Shown here in pieces: positions 18,009-27,199 of a stretch of 64,000 bases of DNA. Origin of the DNA: Taibaiella chishuiensis (lineage in GTDB: Bacteria > Bacteroidota > Bacteroidia > Chitinophagales > Chitinophagaceae); the NCBI RefSeq assembly GCF_003014535.1, contig NZ_PYGD01000001.1, positions 124,001 to 188,000 on the forward strand, written 5' to 3'. The notes below the pieces were generated by a model. The model saw nothing but the letters and a program-made list of their open reading frames with translations. It was not told the origin of the DNA and made no database searches. A program made the translations under genes and the position numbers. How positions within the stretch are numbered: position 1 is the stretch's first letter; every line of letters begins with the position of its first letter.

Positions 18009-18740
18009 CTATTGCGATGCAGCGGATCCTCTTTTGTTTTTTCGTTTAAATTTATACATCACGCCCATCAGTATCCAGATATCTTTAAAGGCTTTGATCA
18101 CCGTTTTGAAAGATGATCCCTTACTGACCCCATAGATACGCGGCAGGTATTTTGATTGTACTTCTTTAACCCCTACACCGAGATAAAGCAATTTCGAGCA
18201 AATCTCGGTTTCCACCAGGGAGCTTTTGAGCTGGAGGTCGAGCTGTTTCAGATGATGCTGCTTGATGATCTTCGACCAGTTCACATCTTTTATCTTAACA
18301 CCCAGCAGGTATTCGTTCATTTTTTTATTGACCCAGCTCAGCCAGTTCCGGTAAAAACTATATACCGTATTTTCCTTGCGGTAAAAAGATACAAAGCTAT
18401 CGGGGGCTACATAAGCAAAGGGGAGCAGTTCGTCCAGGTCGAACTGGCCGTCGCCCGCGGTGAGAAAAACATTTTCGTAACGCACATGCTCATAAAAGGA
18501 ATTAATACCCATACCAATCCCTTTATTGGTAGCATGGATCACAGGCACCACCTGTTTATATTGTGCTGCCAGTTCGCGTATTGCCTCTGTGGATCCGTCC
18601 TTACTGCCATCATCAACGATAATCAACTCATACTCCGAAGCAATAAGCTCCAGGTTGCGCAAGGCCTTCTCGGCAACATCCCTGATTGTTTTTACTTCGT
18701 TGTAACACAATAGTCCAACGGACCAGCTTTGCTTTTGCAT
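18009..18740 (-). CDS. Family 2 glycosyltransferase (DPM1-like)
   Basis: 243 residues. GT-A fold motifs are visible: LLCYNEVKTI near the N-terminus, LIIVDDGSKDGSTEAI (nucleotide binding), and the metal-binding TAGDGQFDLDELLPF. There is no clear C-terminal membrane pair, so it resembles the short polyprenyl-phosphate hexosyltransferases of the DPM1 type. Its start codon directly abuts the DegT stop (18741), suggesting translational coupling. It probably builds the lipid-linked sugar used by the GT39 enzyme at the end of the operon. Confidence 0.9.
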   Translation of the reverse strand: MQKQSWSVGLLCYNEVKTIRDVAEKALRNLELIASEYELIIVDDGSKDGSTEAIRELAAQYKQVVPVIHATNKGIGMGINSFYEHVRYENVFLTAGDGQFDLDELLPFAYVAPDSFVSFYRKENTVYSFYRNWLSWVNKKMNEYLLGVKIKDVNWSKIIKQHHLKQLDLQLKSSLVETEICSKLLYLGVGVKEVQSKYLPRIYGVSKGSSFKTVIKAFKDIWILMGVMYKFKRKNKRGSAASQ

Positions 18741-19841
18741 TTAATTATAGGCGTTAATGGCATCAATTACCTGTTGCACGGCATCGTCTTTCAGCTCTGC
18801 ATAGATGGGCAGCGACACGCAATGCTCCGCCAGGTATTCGCTGTTAGGAAAATCGCCTTGTTTATAACCCAGGTGCGCATAGGCTTTCTGCAGGTGGCAG
18901 GGTACCGGGTAGTGTAGTCCGGGGTAAATATTTTTGCTGTTCATGTACTGCATAAAATGCTCGCGGTCGGCTACCGTAACCACGAAAAGGTGGTAGGACG
19001 AATCGGCCCATTCGGGCATCGCCTGGAAGGTGATTGCCTTATTGGTAATTTCGGTTTTGTAGCGGGCGGCGATCTCTTTCCTGCGGTTGTTCCAGCCGTC
19101 AATGTATTTGAGCTTCACTTCGAGTATCGCGCCTTCAATACCGCCCATGCGCCAGTTATAGCCGATCTCGTCGTGGTAGTAACGTACGGTGCTGCCGTGG
19201 TTACGCAGGCTGCACATGCGTTTGTAATAATTTTCGTCGTTGGTAATTACACCACCGCCTTCGCCGAAGGTGCCCAGGTTCTTACCCGGGTAGAAGCTGA
19301 AGCAACCCATGTGCCCGGTATTGCCTACATGCCGGCCTTTATAGTAGGCCCCATGCGCCTGCGCACAGTCTTCGACCAGGTACAGGTTATGTTTATCGGC
19401 AATGGCTTTTACGGCGTCGATATCGAAGGTTTGCCCGTAGAGGTGTACGCCGGCAATGGCTTTGGTTTTCGGGGTAATTTTTGCTTCGATCAGGGCAGGA
19501 TCTATTTCCCAGGTATCGCTGGTACAATCGACAAAAACCGGGGTAGCACCGGCATGCGACACGCCCCATGCGGTAGCGATAAAGGTATTGGCCGGAACGA
19601 TCACCTCGTCGCCGGGACCGATATTGAGGGTTTGGAAGGCCAGCTGCAATGCAATGGTACCGTTACTTATACCGACAGCGTATTTTGCGCCGGTCCACGC
19701 GGCAAATTTCTCTTCGAAGGAAGCGACAAAAGGCCCACCGGAAAAAGCAGTCTGATCCATTACCTTTTCCATAGCCTGCCAGGCTTCTTCTTTGATCTGC
19801 AGGTACTGTTCTTTAAGGTCTAAAAAATTAATGCGTTGCAT
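18741..19841 (-). CDS. DegT/DnrJ/EryC1/StrS sugar aminotransferase
   Basis: 366 residues, standard for the family. It transfers an amino group to a keto nucleotide sugar using PLP. The PLP lysine is Lys187 in SFYPGKNLGTFGEGG, and the pocket motifs EDCAQAHGA and NTFIATAWG are intact. With the Gfo/Idh dehydrogenase and GNAT of the adjacent operon it could form a 3-keto, 3-amino, N-acyl sugar route, as in WbpB/WbpE-type pathways. First gene of its unit: a -7-like TATTTTTG lies on the minus strand at 19898-19891, about 50 bases before the ATG, and a terminator separates it from the dehydrogenase gene. Confidence 0.94.
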   Translation of the reverse strand: MQRINFLDLKEQYLQIKEEAWQAMEKVMDQTAFSGGPFVASFEEKFAAWTGAKYAVGISNGTIALQLAFQTLNIGPGDEVIVPANTFIATAWGVSHAGATPVFVDCTSDTWEIDPALIEAKITPKTKAIAGVHLYGQTFDIDAVKAIADKHNLYLVEDCAQAHGAYYKGRHVGNTGHMGCFSFYPGKNLGTFGEGGGVITNDENYYKRMCSLRNHGSTVRYYHDEIGYNWRMGGIEGAILEVKLKYIDGWNNRRKEIAARYKTEITNKAITFQAMPEWADSSYHLFVVTVADREHFMQYMNSKNIYPGLHYPVPCHLQKAYAHLGYKQGDFPNSEYLAEHCVSLPIYAELKDDAVQQVIDAINAYN

Positions 19842-19983
19842 GCAGCGGCTCTTTATATGTTATTATTGGTTTGCTGAATAAATAATCGTCCAAAAATAAT
19901 GGAATTCTTCAAGATACCTTGGCCGCAGGGCAATTTTGCCGGTTTTTTTTTGCCCCATGCCTCACTGCATCTGCATAAATGAA

Positions 19984-20013
19984 AAAGATCCGCAGCGACA
20001 GCCACGGATCTTT
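19984..20013 (-). terminator. Terminator after the Gfo/Idh gene
   Basis: Perfect AAAGATCCG / CGGATCTTT stem, followed by T on the minus strand, 43 bases after the dehydrogenase stop. It ends the ACP-to-dehydrogenase transcription unit. Confidence 0.85.
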
Positions 20014-20055
20014 ACCTTTTCTTTAATTTATAATATTACCCCGGATAGCCGGTTG

Positions 20056-21066
20056 CTATGCGTTCACCTTTACTTCCCTGCCCTTGTCTTTGATACTCTC
20101 CTGCGCGGCTTCCAGCAGGGCCACCACATCGCGCCCCAGCTGCCAGTTCGATAAAGGTTCTGACCCGGTGCGGACGGCCTGTATAAAGTCGGTAGCCATG
20201 CCGAACAAAGCTTCCTTCTGTGCCAGCTTAGGCACGAATATATCGCCGGTACGGTAGTCGATCAGCAGTTTCCGCTTTTCTTCATCGTTGGTTACATTAT
20301 AACCGGTGTCGTATACCTTTACTTTTTCGGAGGGTTCCACATCGTCGAAAAGCACCATCTTTTTACTCCCGCCGATCAGGATGGTCCGTAGCTTTACGGG
20401 CGAGGTCCAGGAGCAGTTAAAATGCGCGATCTTGGGCACATTATAATTAACCGTAAGGTAAGCGATATTCTCGATACCGTTTGGCGTATGGGATACGCCG
20501 GTAGCGCAAACACTTACCGGGCGCTCTTTTACGAGGTGGAACAGGATGGAGATATCGTGCGGGGCCAGATCCCAGAGCACATTCACGTCCTGTTGAAAAA
20601 GCCCGAGGTTGATCCGTGTGGAATCGAAGTATTCGATCTCGCCGATCTCTTTGGAATCGATCAGCTCTTTGATCTTCTGTACCGCCCCGGTATACAGGAA
20701 GGTATGGTCGACCATCAGCACAAGGCCTTTTTCCGAAGCCAGCGCACCCAGCTCATCTGCTTCTGCGACCGAAGGCGTCATCGGCTTTTCGAGCAGTACA
20801 TGCTTGCCGGCCTGTAGTGCCTTCAGGGCCAGCGGGTAGTGCGTCTGCACCGGCGTTGCGATGATTACGGCATCCACTCCGGCATCCGAAAAGATATCTT
20901 CTACATCCGTGGTAACACCGATACCCGGGTATTGCTTACTGATCAGGTCCAGCCGGGGCTGCCGCAGGTCCGAAACCCACTTCACCTTACAGTTGTCCAC
21001 TGCATTAAAATTGCGTACAAGGTTAGGGCCCCAGTAGCCATAACCGATTATTGCGACATTGGTCAT
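20056..21066 (-). CDS. Gfo/Idh/MocA-family sugar dehydrogenase
   Basis: 336 residues. The Rossmann motif GYGYWG (residues 8-13) binds NAD(P), and the family signature LEKPMTPSVAEA (Lys94 of EKP) is present. The second domain has the WDLAPHDISILFHL block, close to WbpB/WlbA-like enzymes that oxidise C3 of nucleotide sugars. Last gene of its unit, 29 bases after the GNAT gene. Beside an acetyltransferase and upstream of a DegT aminotransferase, oxidation before amination is the natural proposal; the exact sugar is unknown. Confidence 0.9.
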   Translation of the reverse strand: MTNVAIIGYGYWGPNLVRNFNAVDNCKVKWVSDLRQPRLDLISKQYPGIGVTTDVEDIFSDAGVDAVIIATPVQTHYPLALKALQAGKHVLLEKPMTPSVAEADELGALASEKGLVLMVDHTFLYTGAVQKIKELIDSKEIGEIEYFDSTRINLGLFQQDVNVLWDLAPHDISILFHLVKERPVSVCATGVSHTPNGIENIAYLTVNYNVPKIAHFNCSWTSPVKLRTILIGGSKKMVLFDDVEPSEKVKVYDTGYNVTNDEEKRKLLIDYRTGDIFVPKLAQKEALFGMATDFIQAVRTGSEPLSNWQLGRDVVALLEAAQESIKDKGREVKVNA

Positions 21067-21095
21067 TGCATAATTGGATTGAAACGATTTATAAA

Positions 21096-21647
21096 TCAGG
21101 CTTCGGCCGGCAAAGATAGGTTATGAAACCCTTTGAATTTCTGCAACATAGCCGGGAACTGTTCTTTATAAAACTCGTAAAATATATCAAGATCCGATTC
21201 CCTGTAAATATGTGCGCCGTAAGAAAGATGGAATTTAACCACATTCCTGTTTTCGATACGCACATCGGACAAGGTCTTTTTCAATCCCAGGATATGAAAT
21301 GCGATATAATAAACCAGCATAGCGCTTTCCATGGCGGTATACATCGGCGCATCGGGATGTATGATCCAGCGCCCCCAGTTAAAGGTACCCGCCTGCTCGT
21401 CGATCTGGTAAATGGCTACAGCGCCCAGCCTGTTGCCCGCCAGGTCTTTGATGGTAAAATTATAATCGCCCGGCTTATCGTATACCATACGAATCCAGTT
21501 CTCCTGGTCCTCTACTTTCGGGCTCGTCGGATTGAGATGCTTGTTCAGCGCAGGGTCCATTCTCAGTCCGAGAATAAAGGCAGCATCTTCTGCTACAGAA
21601 GAGCATAATTGTATGCGTTTGCCGGTTACGGGTTCTTTTAAATGCAT
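21096..21647 (-). CDS. GNAT-family N-acetyltransferase
   Basis: 183 residues with a RimJ/RimL- or PseH-like layout: RIQLCSSVAEDAAFILGLR at the start, a GAVAIYQID strand, then LSDVRIENRNVVKFHLSYGA, where the N..V..F..LG(A) pattern contacts acetyl-CoA. It probably N-acylates an amino sugar or amino lipid made by this locus. It starts 12 bases after the TylF-like gene. A tight acyl-CoA loop (Q/RxxGxG/A) is weaker than usual, so the donor might be an acyl-ACP from the same operon; this is speculation. Confidence 0.8.
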   Translation of the reverse strand: MHLKEPVTGKRIQLCSSVAEDAAFILGLRMDPALNKHLNPTSPKVEDQENWIRMVYDKPGDYNFTIKDLAGNRLGAVAIYQIDEQAGTFNWGRWIIHPDAPMYTAMESAMLVYYIAFHILGLKKTLSDVRIENRNVVKFHLSYGAHIYRESDLDIFYEFYKEQFPAMLQKFKGFHNLSLPAEA

Positions 21648-21659
21648 TGTAAAAATATT

Positions 21660-22424
21660 TTACCAGATAATATAAGATACATAGTTGCCATTGGGCGAAC
21701 GTACGAGATTCCGTTGTGCAATATCCAGCTCCTCCATGAAGGCCTGGGTCTCACCGGGAAACTGGGCCATACATAATTCGTCGAAGGCTACTACGGCGCC
21801 TTTCACCAGGTACTTTTTCAGCAGTTGCAGACACTCTTTGGTAGGTTTATAAATGTCCATATCGAAATATGCAAAGGCGACAAGCGTTTCTTTCTGTCTT
21901 TCGAGGTATTGCTTCAATTCTGCGCCTGCATCACCTTTGATGATCTCAAATTTTTTGTGGTGATTATTGGGGTTGATGCTTTCATGGTACTGCATGATGC
22001 GCTCAAGATACTGATCGTAGCTTTGATCGCCCAGGTCCTGCGTTTTGTAGCTGCCCTCATGAATAAGATCGTGATTACCGTCTTCTTTCGTCGTGCCTTC
22101 GAAACCTCCGAAGGTATCGAAGCCAATAATTTTCCGGGAAAGATTATAGGGCTCATACATGGCGCGCAAAGAGGCTATAAGCGCGAGGTTTTGTCCGTAA
22201 CGGCAGCCGAATTCCATAACTACACCATGCGTATTGATAATTTTTCGGTACAGCTCATCGAGAAACAGGATACGGGAAAGTTGCCAACGGTTGATGAACA
22301 GCCCCTGGTGCGCAAACAGTTCCCCTTTCGGGATCGGGCAATGATCATAGAGCTCGATTAATTCTTGCTTTGCCGCGATTGCAGCCGGCGAAGAAAAGGT
22401 GCCGGTTAGATTGGGATGGGTCAT
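21660..22424 (-). CDS. TylF-like class I methyltransferase
   Basis: 254 residues from the ATG at 22424; the longer upstream frame crosses the LuxC stop and has no protein character. Features: VVMEFGCRYGQNLALIA (SAM-binding motif I), IIGFDTFGGFEGT, and the metal-site block AYFDMDIYKPTKECLQLL, all typical of macrocin O-methyltransferase/TylF relatives often found with sugar biosynthesis genes. It lies 55 bases after the LuxC-like gene and 12 before the GNAT. O-methylation of a sugar or hydroxyacyl group is likely. Confidence 0.84.
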   Translation of the reverse strand: MTHPNLTGTFSSPAAIAAKQELIELYDHCPIPKGELFAHQGLFINRWQLSRILFLDELYRKIINTHGVVMEFGCRYGQNLALIASLRAMYEPYNLSRKIIGFDTFGGFEGTTKEDGNHDLIHEGSYKTQDLGDQSYDQYLERIMQYHESINPNNHHKKFEIIKGDAGAELKQYLERQKETLVAFAYFDMDIYKPTKECLQLLKKYLVKGAVVAFDELCMAQFPGETQAFMEELDIAQRNLVRSPNGNYVSYIIW

Positions 22425-22479
22425 ATTATTGCGGTTTATTCTATAAAATCTTTTCTCCCTTCTTTTTCGTAAAGCCGGT

Positions 22480-23724
22480 TTATCTTTCCAGGTATATCTT
22501 CCGGGATAATGCTTCGAGCAGGTTATAACCGTCCCAGATATAGTTAAAATCAAGTGCATGCCCCAGGGGAACAATGCGGTCTATACCTTCTCCCCGGCTC
22601 AATGACACAAGCGCATCCAGTGCTGTATCATCCAGGCCGAAATAAGATACTGTTTGCAGCTTGTTGTCCACAAAAGGCAACAGCCCATCCACCGAGTCGA
22701 GCCGGCGGGTATAAAAGTAACCGCCCCCGCAGGAATGTGGCAAAGCTGCTTCCGTTGCGTCCTGCGTGCGCAATGCAGCAAAAGTCACATAATTATCGCC
22801 CCATTTATGATCAATGGTCCTGTCCAGGGTATCGTCGACCATGCGGTTCAGCTTGAGCGAAGCGATGGAAGCAATATCCGTATCGTAGCGGCCGGCTATA
22901 GCACCTGACAGCAGGCTGACCATTTCTGTTACACAGGTTTCGTAAGCGGCTTCGTCGCCCAGCAGGAATACCGATTGCGGCGACGAACAGCCTTTCTGAT
23001 CGAAGGTATAGGCATCGTTAAAAAACAGGCGGGCAAAGTTTTCCCGGCCTTTTGCGTCGAGCTCATTAAAGGCATTGCAATCGATACACAACAAGGAGAC
23101 CCTGTCGGCAAACACGATATCACGGGTGCGCGGTGCAGGTTTAAAATCGCGGAATGCAGCAATCGTACTGTCGCCACCCCATATTACACGGGCATTGCAG
23201 CGCCCCGAGATGGCGGTGCTTATTGCATCGTTGTGCGGGTAAGTTATGATATGGATATAATCCCGGAACAGTGCGAATTCTGCCAGTCCCAGGAGTTCAT
23301 TTAATGTATCGAACAGGAACGTGATCTGCGGCGCCTCCATACGCGCCGATATACGCAACAGGTTTTTATTCCCCATCAGTACCGATACCGCCAGGCTATA
23401 GATAAACATGGTATCTACATTGGCCGGGCAAACATGGAATACACGCCCCAGCGGGCTTAGTGAAAAATGTGCCTGTCCGAAAAGATGACTGTTTTCCTTT
23501 TGTATCTGCAGCAGGTTGGCCCTCCTGATCCAAAACGCCAAAGCTGCGATTTCCGGCAGCCGGTTTACGCTCCGGTCTGCAAGCAGCTTTTTAGAGAAAG
23601 TATCAAAGAAAGCAAGCGTCCGTTCGTCGAAGGGCGCCAAGCCGTATACCGTAGTGGTATCAAAAAATGGCAATTCGTTCAGATCGGTATCCCGGCGTTC
23701 GGGTGTCAGTAGCTGGACATTCAT
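22480..23724 (-). CDS. LuxC-like acyl-CoA/acyl-protein reductase
   Basis: 414 residues. It matches the LuxC family, aldehyde-dehydrogenase-fold enzymes that reduce an acyl thioester to an aldehyde with NADPH. The catalytic cysteine is Cys246 in FDQKGCSSPQ, and the nucleotide-site blocks RVFHVCPANVDT and VIWGGDSTI are intact. It starts 2 bases after the LuxE-like stop, so the two are surely coupled, as in lux operons where LuxE hands an acyl group to LuxC. No luxAB luciferase is present, so light emission is not implied. Confidence 0.9.
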   Translation of the reverse strand: MNVQLLTPERRDTDLNELPFFDTTTVYGLAPFDERTLAFFDTFSKKLLADRSVNRLPEIAALAFWIRRANLLQIQKENSHLFGQAHFSLSPLGRVFHVCPANVDTMFIYSLAVSVLMGNKNLLRISARMEAPQITFLFDTLNELLGLAEFALFRDYIHIITYPHNDAISTAISGRCNARVIWGGDSTIAAFRDFKPAPRTRDIVFADRVSLLCIDCNAFNELDAKGRENFARLFFNDAYTFDQKGCSSPQSVFLLGDEAAYETCVTEMVSLLSGAIAGRYDTDIASIASLKLNRMVDDTLDRTIDHKWGDNYVTFAALRTQDATEAALPHSCGGGYFYTRRLDSVDGLLPFVDNKLQTVSYFGLDDTALDALVSLSRGEGIDRIVPLGHALDFNYIWDGYNLLEALSRKIYLER

Positions 23725-23726
23725 GA

Positions 23727-24797
23727 TTATCGGGATTTAAAAGTGTCGCTGCAACCCCGCAATTCCGCTTTTTTAGCCCTGCCGGTCACCTTAAAATATT
23801 TTCCTTTCCAGCCATTGCTGGCATCGTCTTCTCCCATAATCACCCCGATATCTTCGGTAAGCAGGGAGTGCCCGGGATAACTTTGCGGCAATACACTGAT
23901 AACCTGTACGAGGCCCGGCACCCCATGTGGCTGTACCGAAAAGTCGGCAGGATTACGGATAATAACATCCGCAAAATTAGGACAGTGCAGGTAGCCGTCT
24001 GAGTTTTCTAAAAATACCGAGCCGATCTGTTCGATCATTCCATAAAAGTTGTAGATCTGGTCCAGGCCAAACCGGTCTTTCAGCGAGGCACGGAATACGG
24101 AGTTATCTACCGCCATATCCGTCATTTTTTTCCAGCCGCCGCTATGGATCAGTATAGCCTTACTCAGGTCGTAGCGCTTGCCAGTTTTAGCATTAAACAG
24201 GTAGAGCCATACCATAAAAGTAAAGCCGAAAATAAAAAAGGGTTGCCCGTCGTAGCGTTCGAGAAAGGACGCCAGTACCTGTTCGTCGAATTCGAAATTA
24301 TCGTCAAGCACATAAGTATGGTCCTTACCAAACACCGACAAGCCCAGGATACCCGCACCCCGTGCGGAATAGGATTGTTTATTGGCGAATACGGCCTTGG
24401 AGTCGATGATCAGCATAGGCAGACGCGCCTTGCCCAGTACATGGGTGATGATCTTGGATAAGGCCAGCGACTGCAGCTGTGCCGTTTCTTTATTCAGGAA
24501 AATACGGCTTACTGCATCGCCCGTAGTACCGCTTGATGTCAGCACTTTGAACACCTCGCTATCCGGGATGCTCTTCAGTTCATGATTTTTAAAGGCAGAT
24601 ACCGGCAGGAAAGGCAGATCGGCAAGCGTTGCAGGCTGCCGTATGCTACCCTCAAACACGGTATTGTAAATATCGCGATAGGCCGCACAGGATCCCAGGT
24701 GCCACTGATGCCGTTCCAGCAGAAGCGGCAGCAGCTCCCGGTTTTTTTCATCCCGGGTGAGCGAATATTGTATGGTATTTAAAAGATCGTTCAACAT
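23727..24797 (-). CDS. LuxE-like acyl-protein synthetase
   Basis: 356 residues from the ATG at 24797, which overlaps the stop of the AMP-ligase gene by one base (TAATG). LuxE enzymes adenylate a fatty acid and hold it on a cysteine for LuxC. Visible motifs: LTSSGTTGDAVSRIFLN (ATP/AMP binding), NFYGMIEQIGSVFLE, and the C-terminal ELRGCSD with Cys349, placed like the acyl-carrying cysteine near the end of Vibrio LuxE. Strict coupling to both neighbours argues for one enzyme line with the ACP. The acid activated is unknown. Confidence 0.88.
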   Translation of the reverse strand: MLNDLLNTIQYSLTRDEKNRELLPLLLERHQWHLGSCAAYRDIYNTVFEGSIRQPATLADLPFLPVSAFKNHELKSIPDSEVFKVLTSSGTTGDAVSRIFLNKETAQLQSLALSKIITHVLGKARLPMLIIDSKAVFANKQSYSARGAGILGLSVFGKDHTYVLDDNFEFDEQVLASFLERYDGQPFFIFGFTFMVWLYLFNAKTGKRYDLSKAILIHSGGWKKMTDMAVDNSVFRASLKDRFGLDQIYNFYGMIEQIGSVFLENSDGYLHCPNFADVIIRNPADFSVQPHGVPGLVQVISVLPQSYPGHSLLTEDIGVIMGEDDASNGWKGKYFKVTGRAKKAELRGCSDTFKSR

Positions 24798-26167
24798 TAT
24801 CGTTCCGCGTACATTTTTTGTATCCTGGTATAATCTGTTTTGCCATTGGCCGTAAGCGGCAGCTCCGGCACGGTCCACACTTTCACAACCGAAGGATGCA
24901 ATTTGAGCGTCGTCGTTATCAATGCTGCCACAGTCTGCTCATCTACTTCCGGCCGGTCGGTTACCAGCAGCATCAACTTATCTTCTATGCCCACAGCTTT
25001 AACCGGTACATCCAGGTTTATCGCAAGCAACTGTTCCACTTCATCAAGATTGATACGGCTGCCAAACAGTTTGACAAACCGGTTGATCCTCCCGGTGATG
25101 TAATAGAAGCCGTCTTCATCTTTGCGCGCCAGGTCGCCGGTACGCAACCAGGCTGGCTGGCTGTAATCCGACAGGTCATTAATACCGGTTACATAACCAC
25201 CAAACACATTCGGCCCGGCGTACAACAGTTCACCATTATCCGGATCGATATCGAAAGTACCTCCCGGAATAGGGACCCCTATAGCAGAGGGATGGCGCTC
25301 CAGTTCGGCAGGGGGAAGATAGGCCATACGGGCCGTCGCTTCCGTTTGCCCGTACATCACATAAAATGCATAGCGCTTTTCTGAGGCATAGGCAGCGAAC
25401 TTATGAACAAGCGCTTCGCGCAAACGGCCGCCGGCCTGGGTAAAATATTTTAAAGAAGGGTAGTCTTTTTTCGTGAAGCCGATACGGTCCAGCATTTCGT
25501 AAACGAAAGGTACGCCCGCAATGGAAGTATATCCCAGTTGCTCCATACCCGACCAGAATTCGCGGTTGAGGATATCGGTATGACAGCAAACCAGGGTACC
25601 GCCGAAAATGGCGTTGCTGGTCAGTACGGATAAACCGTAGGAGTAGTAGACCGGTAGGTTAAGGGGGGTTACATCGGTACCGCAGACCGGCAGGTAGCCG
25701 GCAATAGACTTTGCATTTTCCAGCAAGTTGTTTTCCGAAAGCTTTACAAACTTAGGAGAGCCCGTGGTGCCGGAAGTACTCAGCAATAGCTTTACATCCG
25801 GGTGTATATTCACGTCCTTAAGCGTATCGCGCGTAAAAAGGGGTTGATCCGCCGCGTACTGGTACCCGGTTATATCGGTTCTGGCAGGATCGTAGATATA
25901 AGCAGGTTCGTAACGCCGCTCCAGCTCGTCCTTGAAATGTGGCGCCAGATCGGGGCTCAGCAGGGCACAGACATGCGGGCTTTTCAAAAAGGACAACAAA
26001 ATAGTAATAGCAGGGAGTGTATTATCCAGGTAGAGCAAGGCCAGCCGGCGGGTATTACCCGGTAAGGATAACAGGGAGAGGTCTTCCAACCGGAATACTT
26101 TACCGGGATCCGCTTCGTTAATGAAGCGCAGCTGTTGGTTTGCCTGTATTTCGTTGAAGAGTTTCAT
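24797..26167 (-). CDS. AMP-forming acyl ligase (acyl-ACP/CoA synthetase type)
   Basis: 456 residues, shorter than FadD and close to stand-alone adenylation enzymes that load carrier proteins. Motifs: STSGTTGSPKFVKLS (residues 130-144), YVMYGQTEATARM, LRTGDLARKDEDGFYYITGR, and the catalytic lysine Lys443 in TANGKTDYTRI. It begins 4 bases after the SDR stop and ends in a one-base overlap with luxE. With the ACP two genes upstream, its likely job is loading a free acid onto that ACP. No condensation domain is attached. Confidence 0.87.
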   Translation of the reverse strand: MKLFNEIQANQQLRFINEADPGKVFRLEDLSLLSLPGNTRRLALLYLDNTLPAITILLSFLKSPHVCALLSPDLAPHFKDELERRYEPAYIYDPARTDITGYQYAADQPLFTRDTLKDVNIHPDVKLLLSTSGTTGSPKFVKLSENNLLENAKSIAGYLPVCGTDVTPLNLPVYYSYGLSVLTSNAIFGGTLVCCHTDILNREFWSGMEQLGYTSIAGVPFVYEMLDRIGFTKKDYPSLKYFTQAGGRLREALVHKFAAYASEKRYAFYVMYGQTEATARMAYLPPAELERHPSAIGVPIPGGTFDIDPDNGELLYAGPNVFGGYVTGINDLSDYSQPAWLRTGDLARKDEDGFYYITGRINRFVKLFGSRINLDEVEQLLAINLDVPVKAVGIEDKLMLLVTDRPEVDEQTVAALITTTLKLHPSVVKVWTVPELPLTANGKTDYTRIQKMYAER

Positions 26168-26171
26168 AATC

Positions 26172-26918
26172 TTAGAGCATCATACCTCCATCCACACCAA
26201 TAACCTGTCCTGTTACATAACCCGAAAGCTCCGAGGCCAGGAACAGCGCAACCCGTGCCACATCTTCCGGTTTCCCGGCGCGTTTCATACCGATACTGGC
26301 CAGGGTCTTTTCCCTCGCCGGCGCGGGAAGGCCGGCAACCAGCTCCGTTTCTATAAAACCCGGAGCAATAGCATTAACCCTTATGTTTAATGGGGCCAGT
26401 TCTTTGCTGAGCGACCGGGTAAACCCGATCACCCCGCTTTTTGCGGCAGCATAGGCCGATTGCCCGGCGCTGCCGTTGGTGCCCACGATAGAGCTCAGGT
26501 TGATAACCGATCCGCCTCTCCGGCGGATCAGCGATTTCACTGCGGCCTGTGTTACATGGAACGTGCCATACAGGTTCACTTCTACGTTCTGCCTCATAAC
26601 CTCCGGCTTCAGGGTAAGCAGGGAGGCATCTATCATCTGGCCGGCGTTATTGACCACGATATCAATATCCATCTTTGCACCAGTAATCGTCGCGAAAACA
26701 GCTTTTACCTGTTCCGGATCAGACACATCGGCTGTATAAACGGTAACGGAAACGGGATAAACCTCTTCCAGTTTTCTTTTTTGCTGTTCCAACTGGTCGC
26801 TGTTACGTGCCAGCAGGATCAGGCCGGCGCCTTCGGCGGCAAACAATGTGGCGATAGCTTCGCCTATGCCCCTCGTAGAGCCGGTAATAAGAGCCGTTTT
26901 ACCTTTTAGCAGCGACAT
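26172..26918 (-). CDS. Short-chain dehydrogenase, FabG-like
   Basis: 248 residues with every classical SDR element: TGSTRGIG (residues 12-19, NADP binding), NNAG (90-93), catalytic Ser143, Tyr156 and Lys160, and the closing GQVIGVDGGMML. It is most like 3-oxoacyl-ACP reductase. The start overlaps the ACP stop by one base (TGATG), which fits acting on acyl groups carried by that ACP. In this setting it could make a 3-hydroxyacyl unit or reduce the aldehyde product of LuxC to an alcohol; the two cannot be told apart here. Confidence 0.9.
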   Translation of the reverse strand: MSLLKGKTALITGSTRGIGEAIATLFAAEGAGLILLARNSDQLEQQKRKLEEVYPVSVTVYTADVSDPEQVKAVFATITGAKMDIDIVVNNAGQMIDASLLTLKPEVMRQNVEVNLYGTFHVTQAAVKSLIRRRGGSVINLSSIVGTNGSAGQSAYAAAKSGVIGFTRSLSKELAPLNIRVNAIAPGFIETELVAGLPAPAREKTLASIGMKRAGKPEDVARVALFLASELSGYVTGQVIGVDGGMML

Positions 26919-27157
26919 CAGAATACGATGTTATACTTGGTCAGGATCTCTTTCGCCTTTCCTACAGAGCTCAGATCAATCACATCGTCGGTATCGATAG
27001 CAACACCAAAGGTATCCTCCAGCTGGCTGATCAGGATCATATGCGTTATAGAATCCCACTCGGGAATAGCCTGGTAAGCCAAATCGTCTTGAATGGTTTC
27101 CTGGGGAACGGCTAAAGCTTCTGAAAATGCATGGATCAGTTTTTCGGTATTGCTCAT
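26918..27157 (-). CDS. Acyl carrier protein
   Basis: 79 residues. The phosphopantetheine serine is Ser36 in the motif EWDSITHM, and the helices around it (IHAFSEALAVPQETIQDDL; LISQLEDTFGVAIDTDDVID) give the usual four-helix, acidic profile. The WDS form rather than ADSLD separates it from the housekeeping fatty-acid ACP and points to a dedicated pathway. First gene of the acyl-glycan unit, with its own promoter 43 bases upstream. No phosphopantetheinyl transferase is in the window. Confidence 0.93.
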   Translation of the reverse strand: MSNTEKLIHAFSEALAVPQETIQDDLAYQAIPEWDSITHMILISQLEDTFGVAIDTDDVIDLSSVGKAKEILTKYNIVF

Positions 27158-27199
27158 AAAAGTTATTAACTACCTTTTTTAATTATCGGTAAAGGGTTA

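Noticed and set aside
22480-24797. Bioluminescence (lux) operon
   Set aside because: LuxC- and LuxE-like genes are present, but no luxAB luciferase; the setting is a glycan locus.
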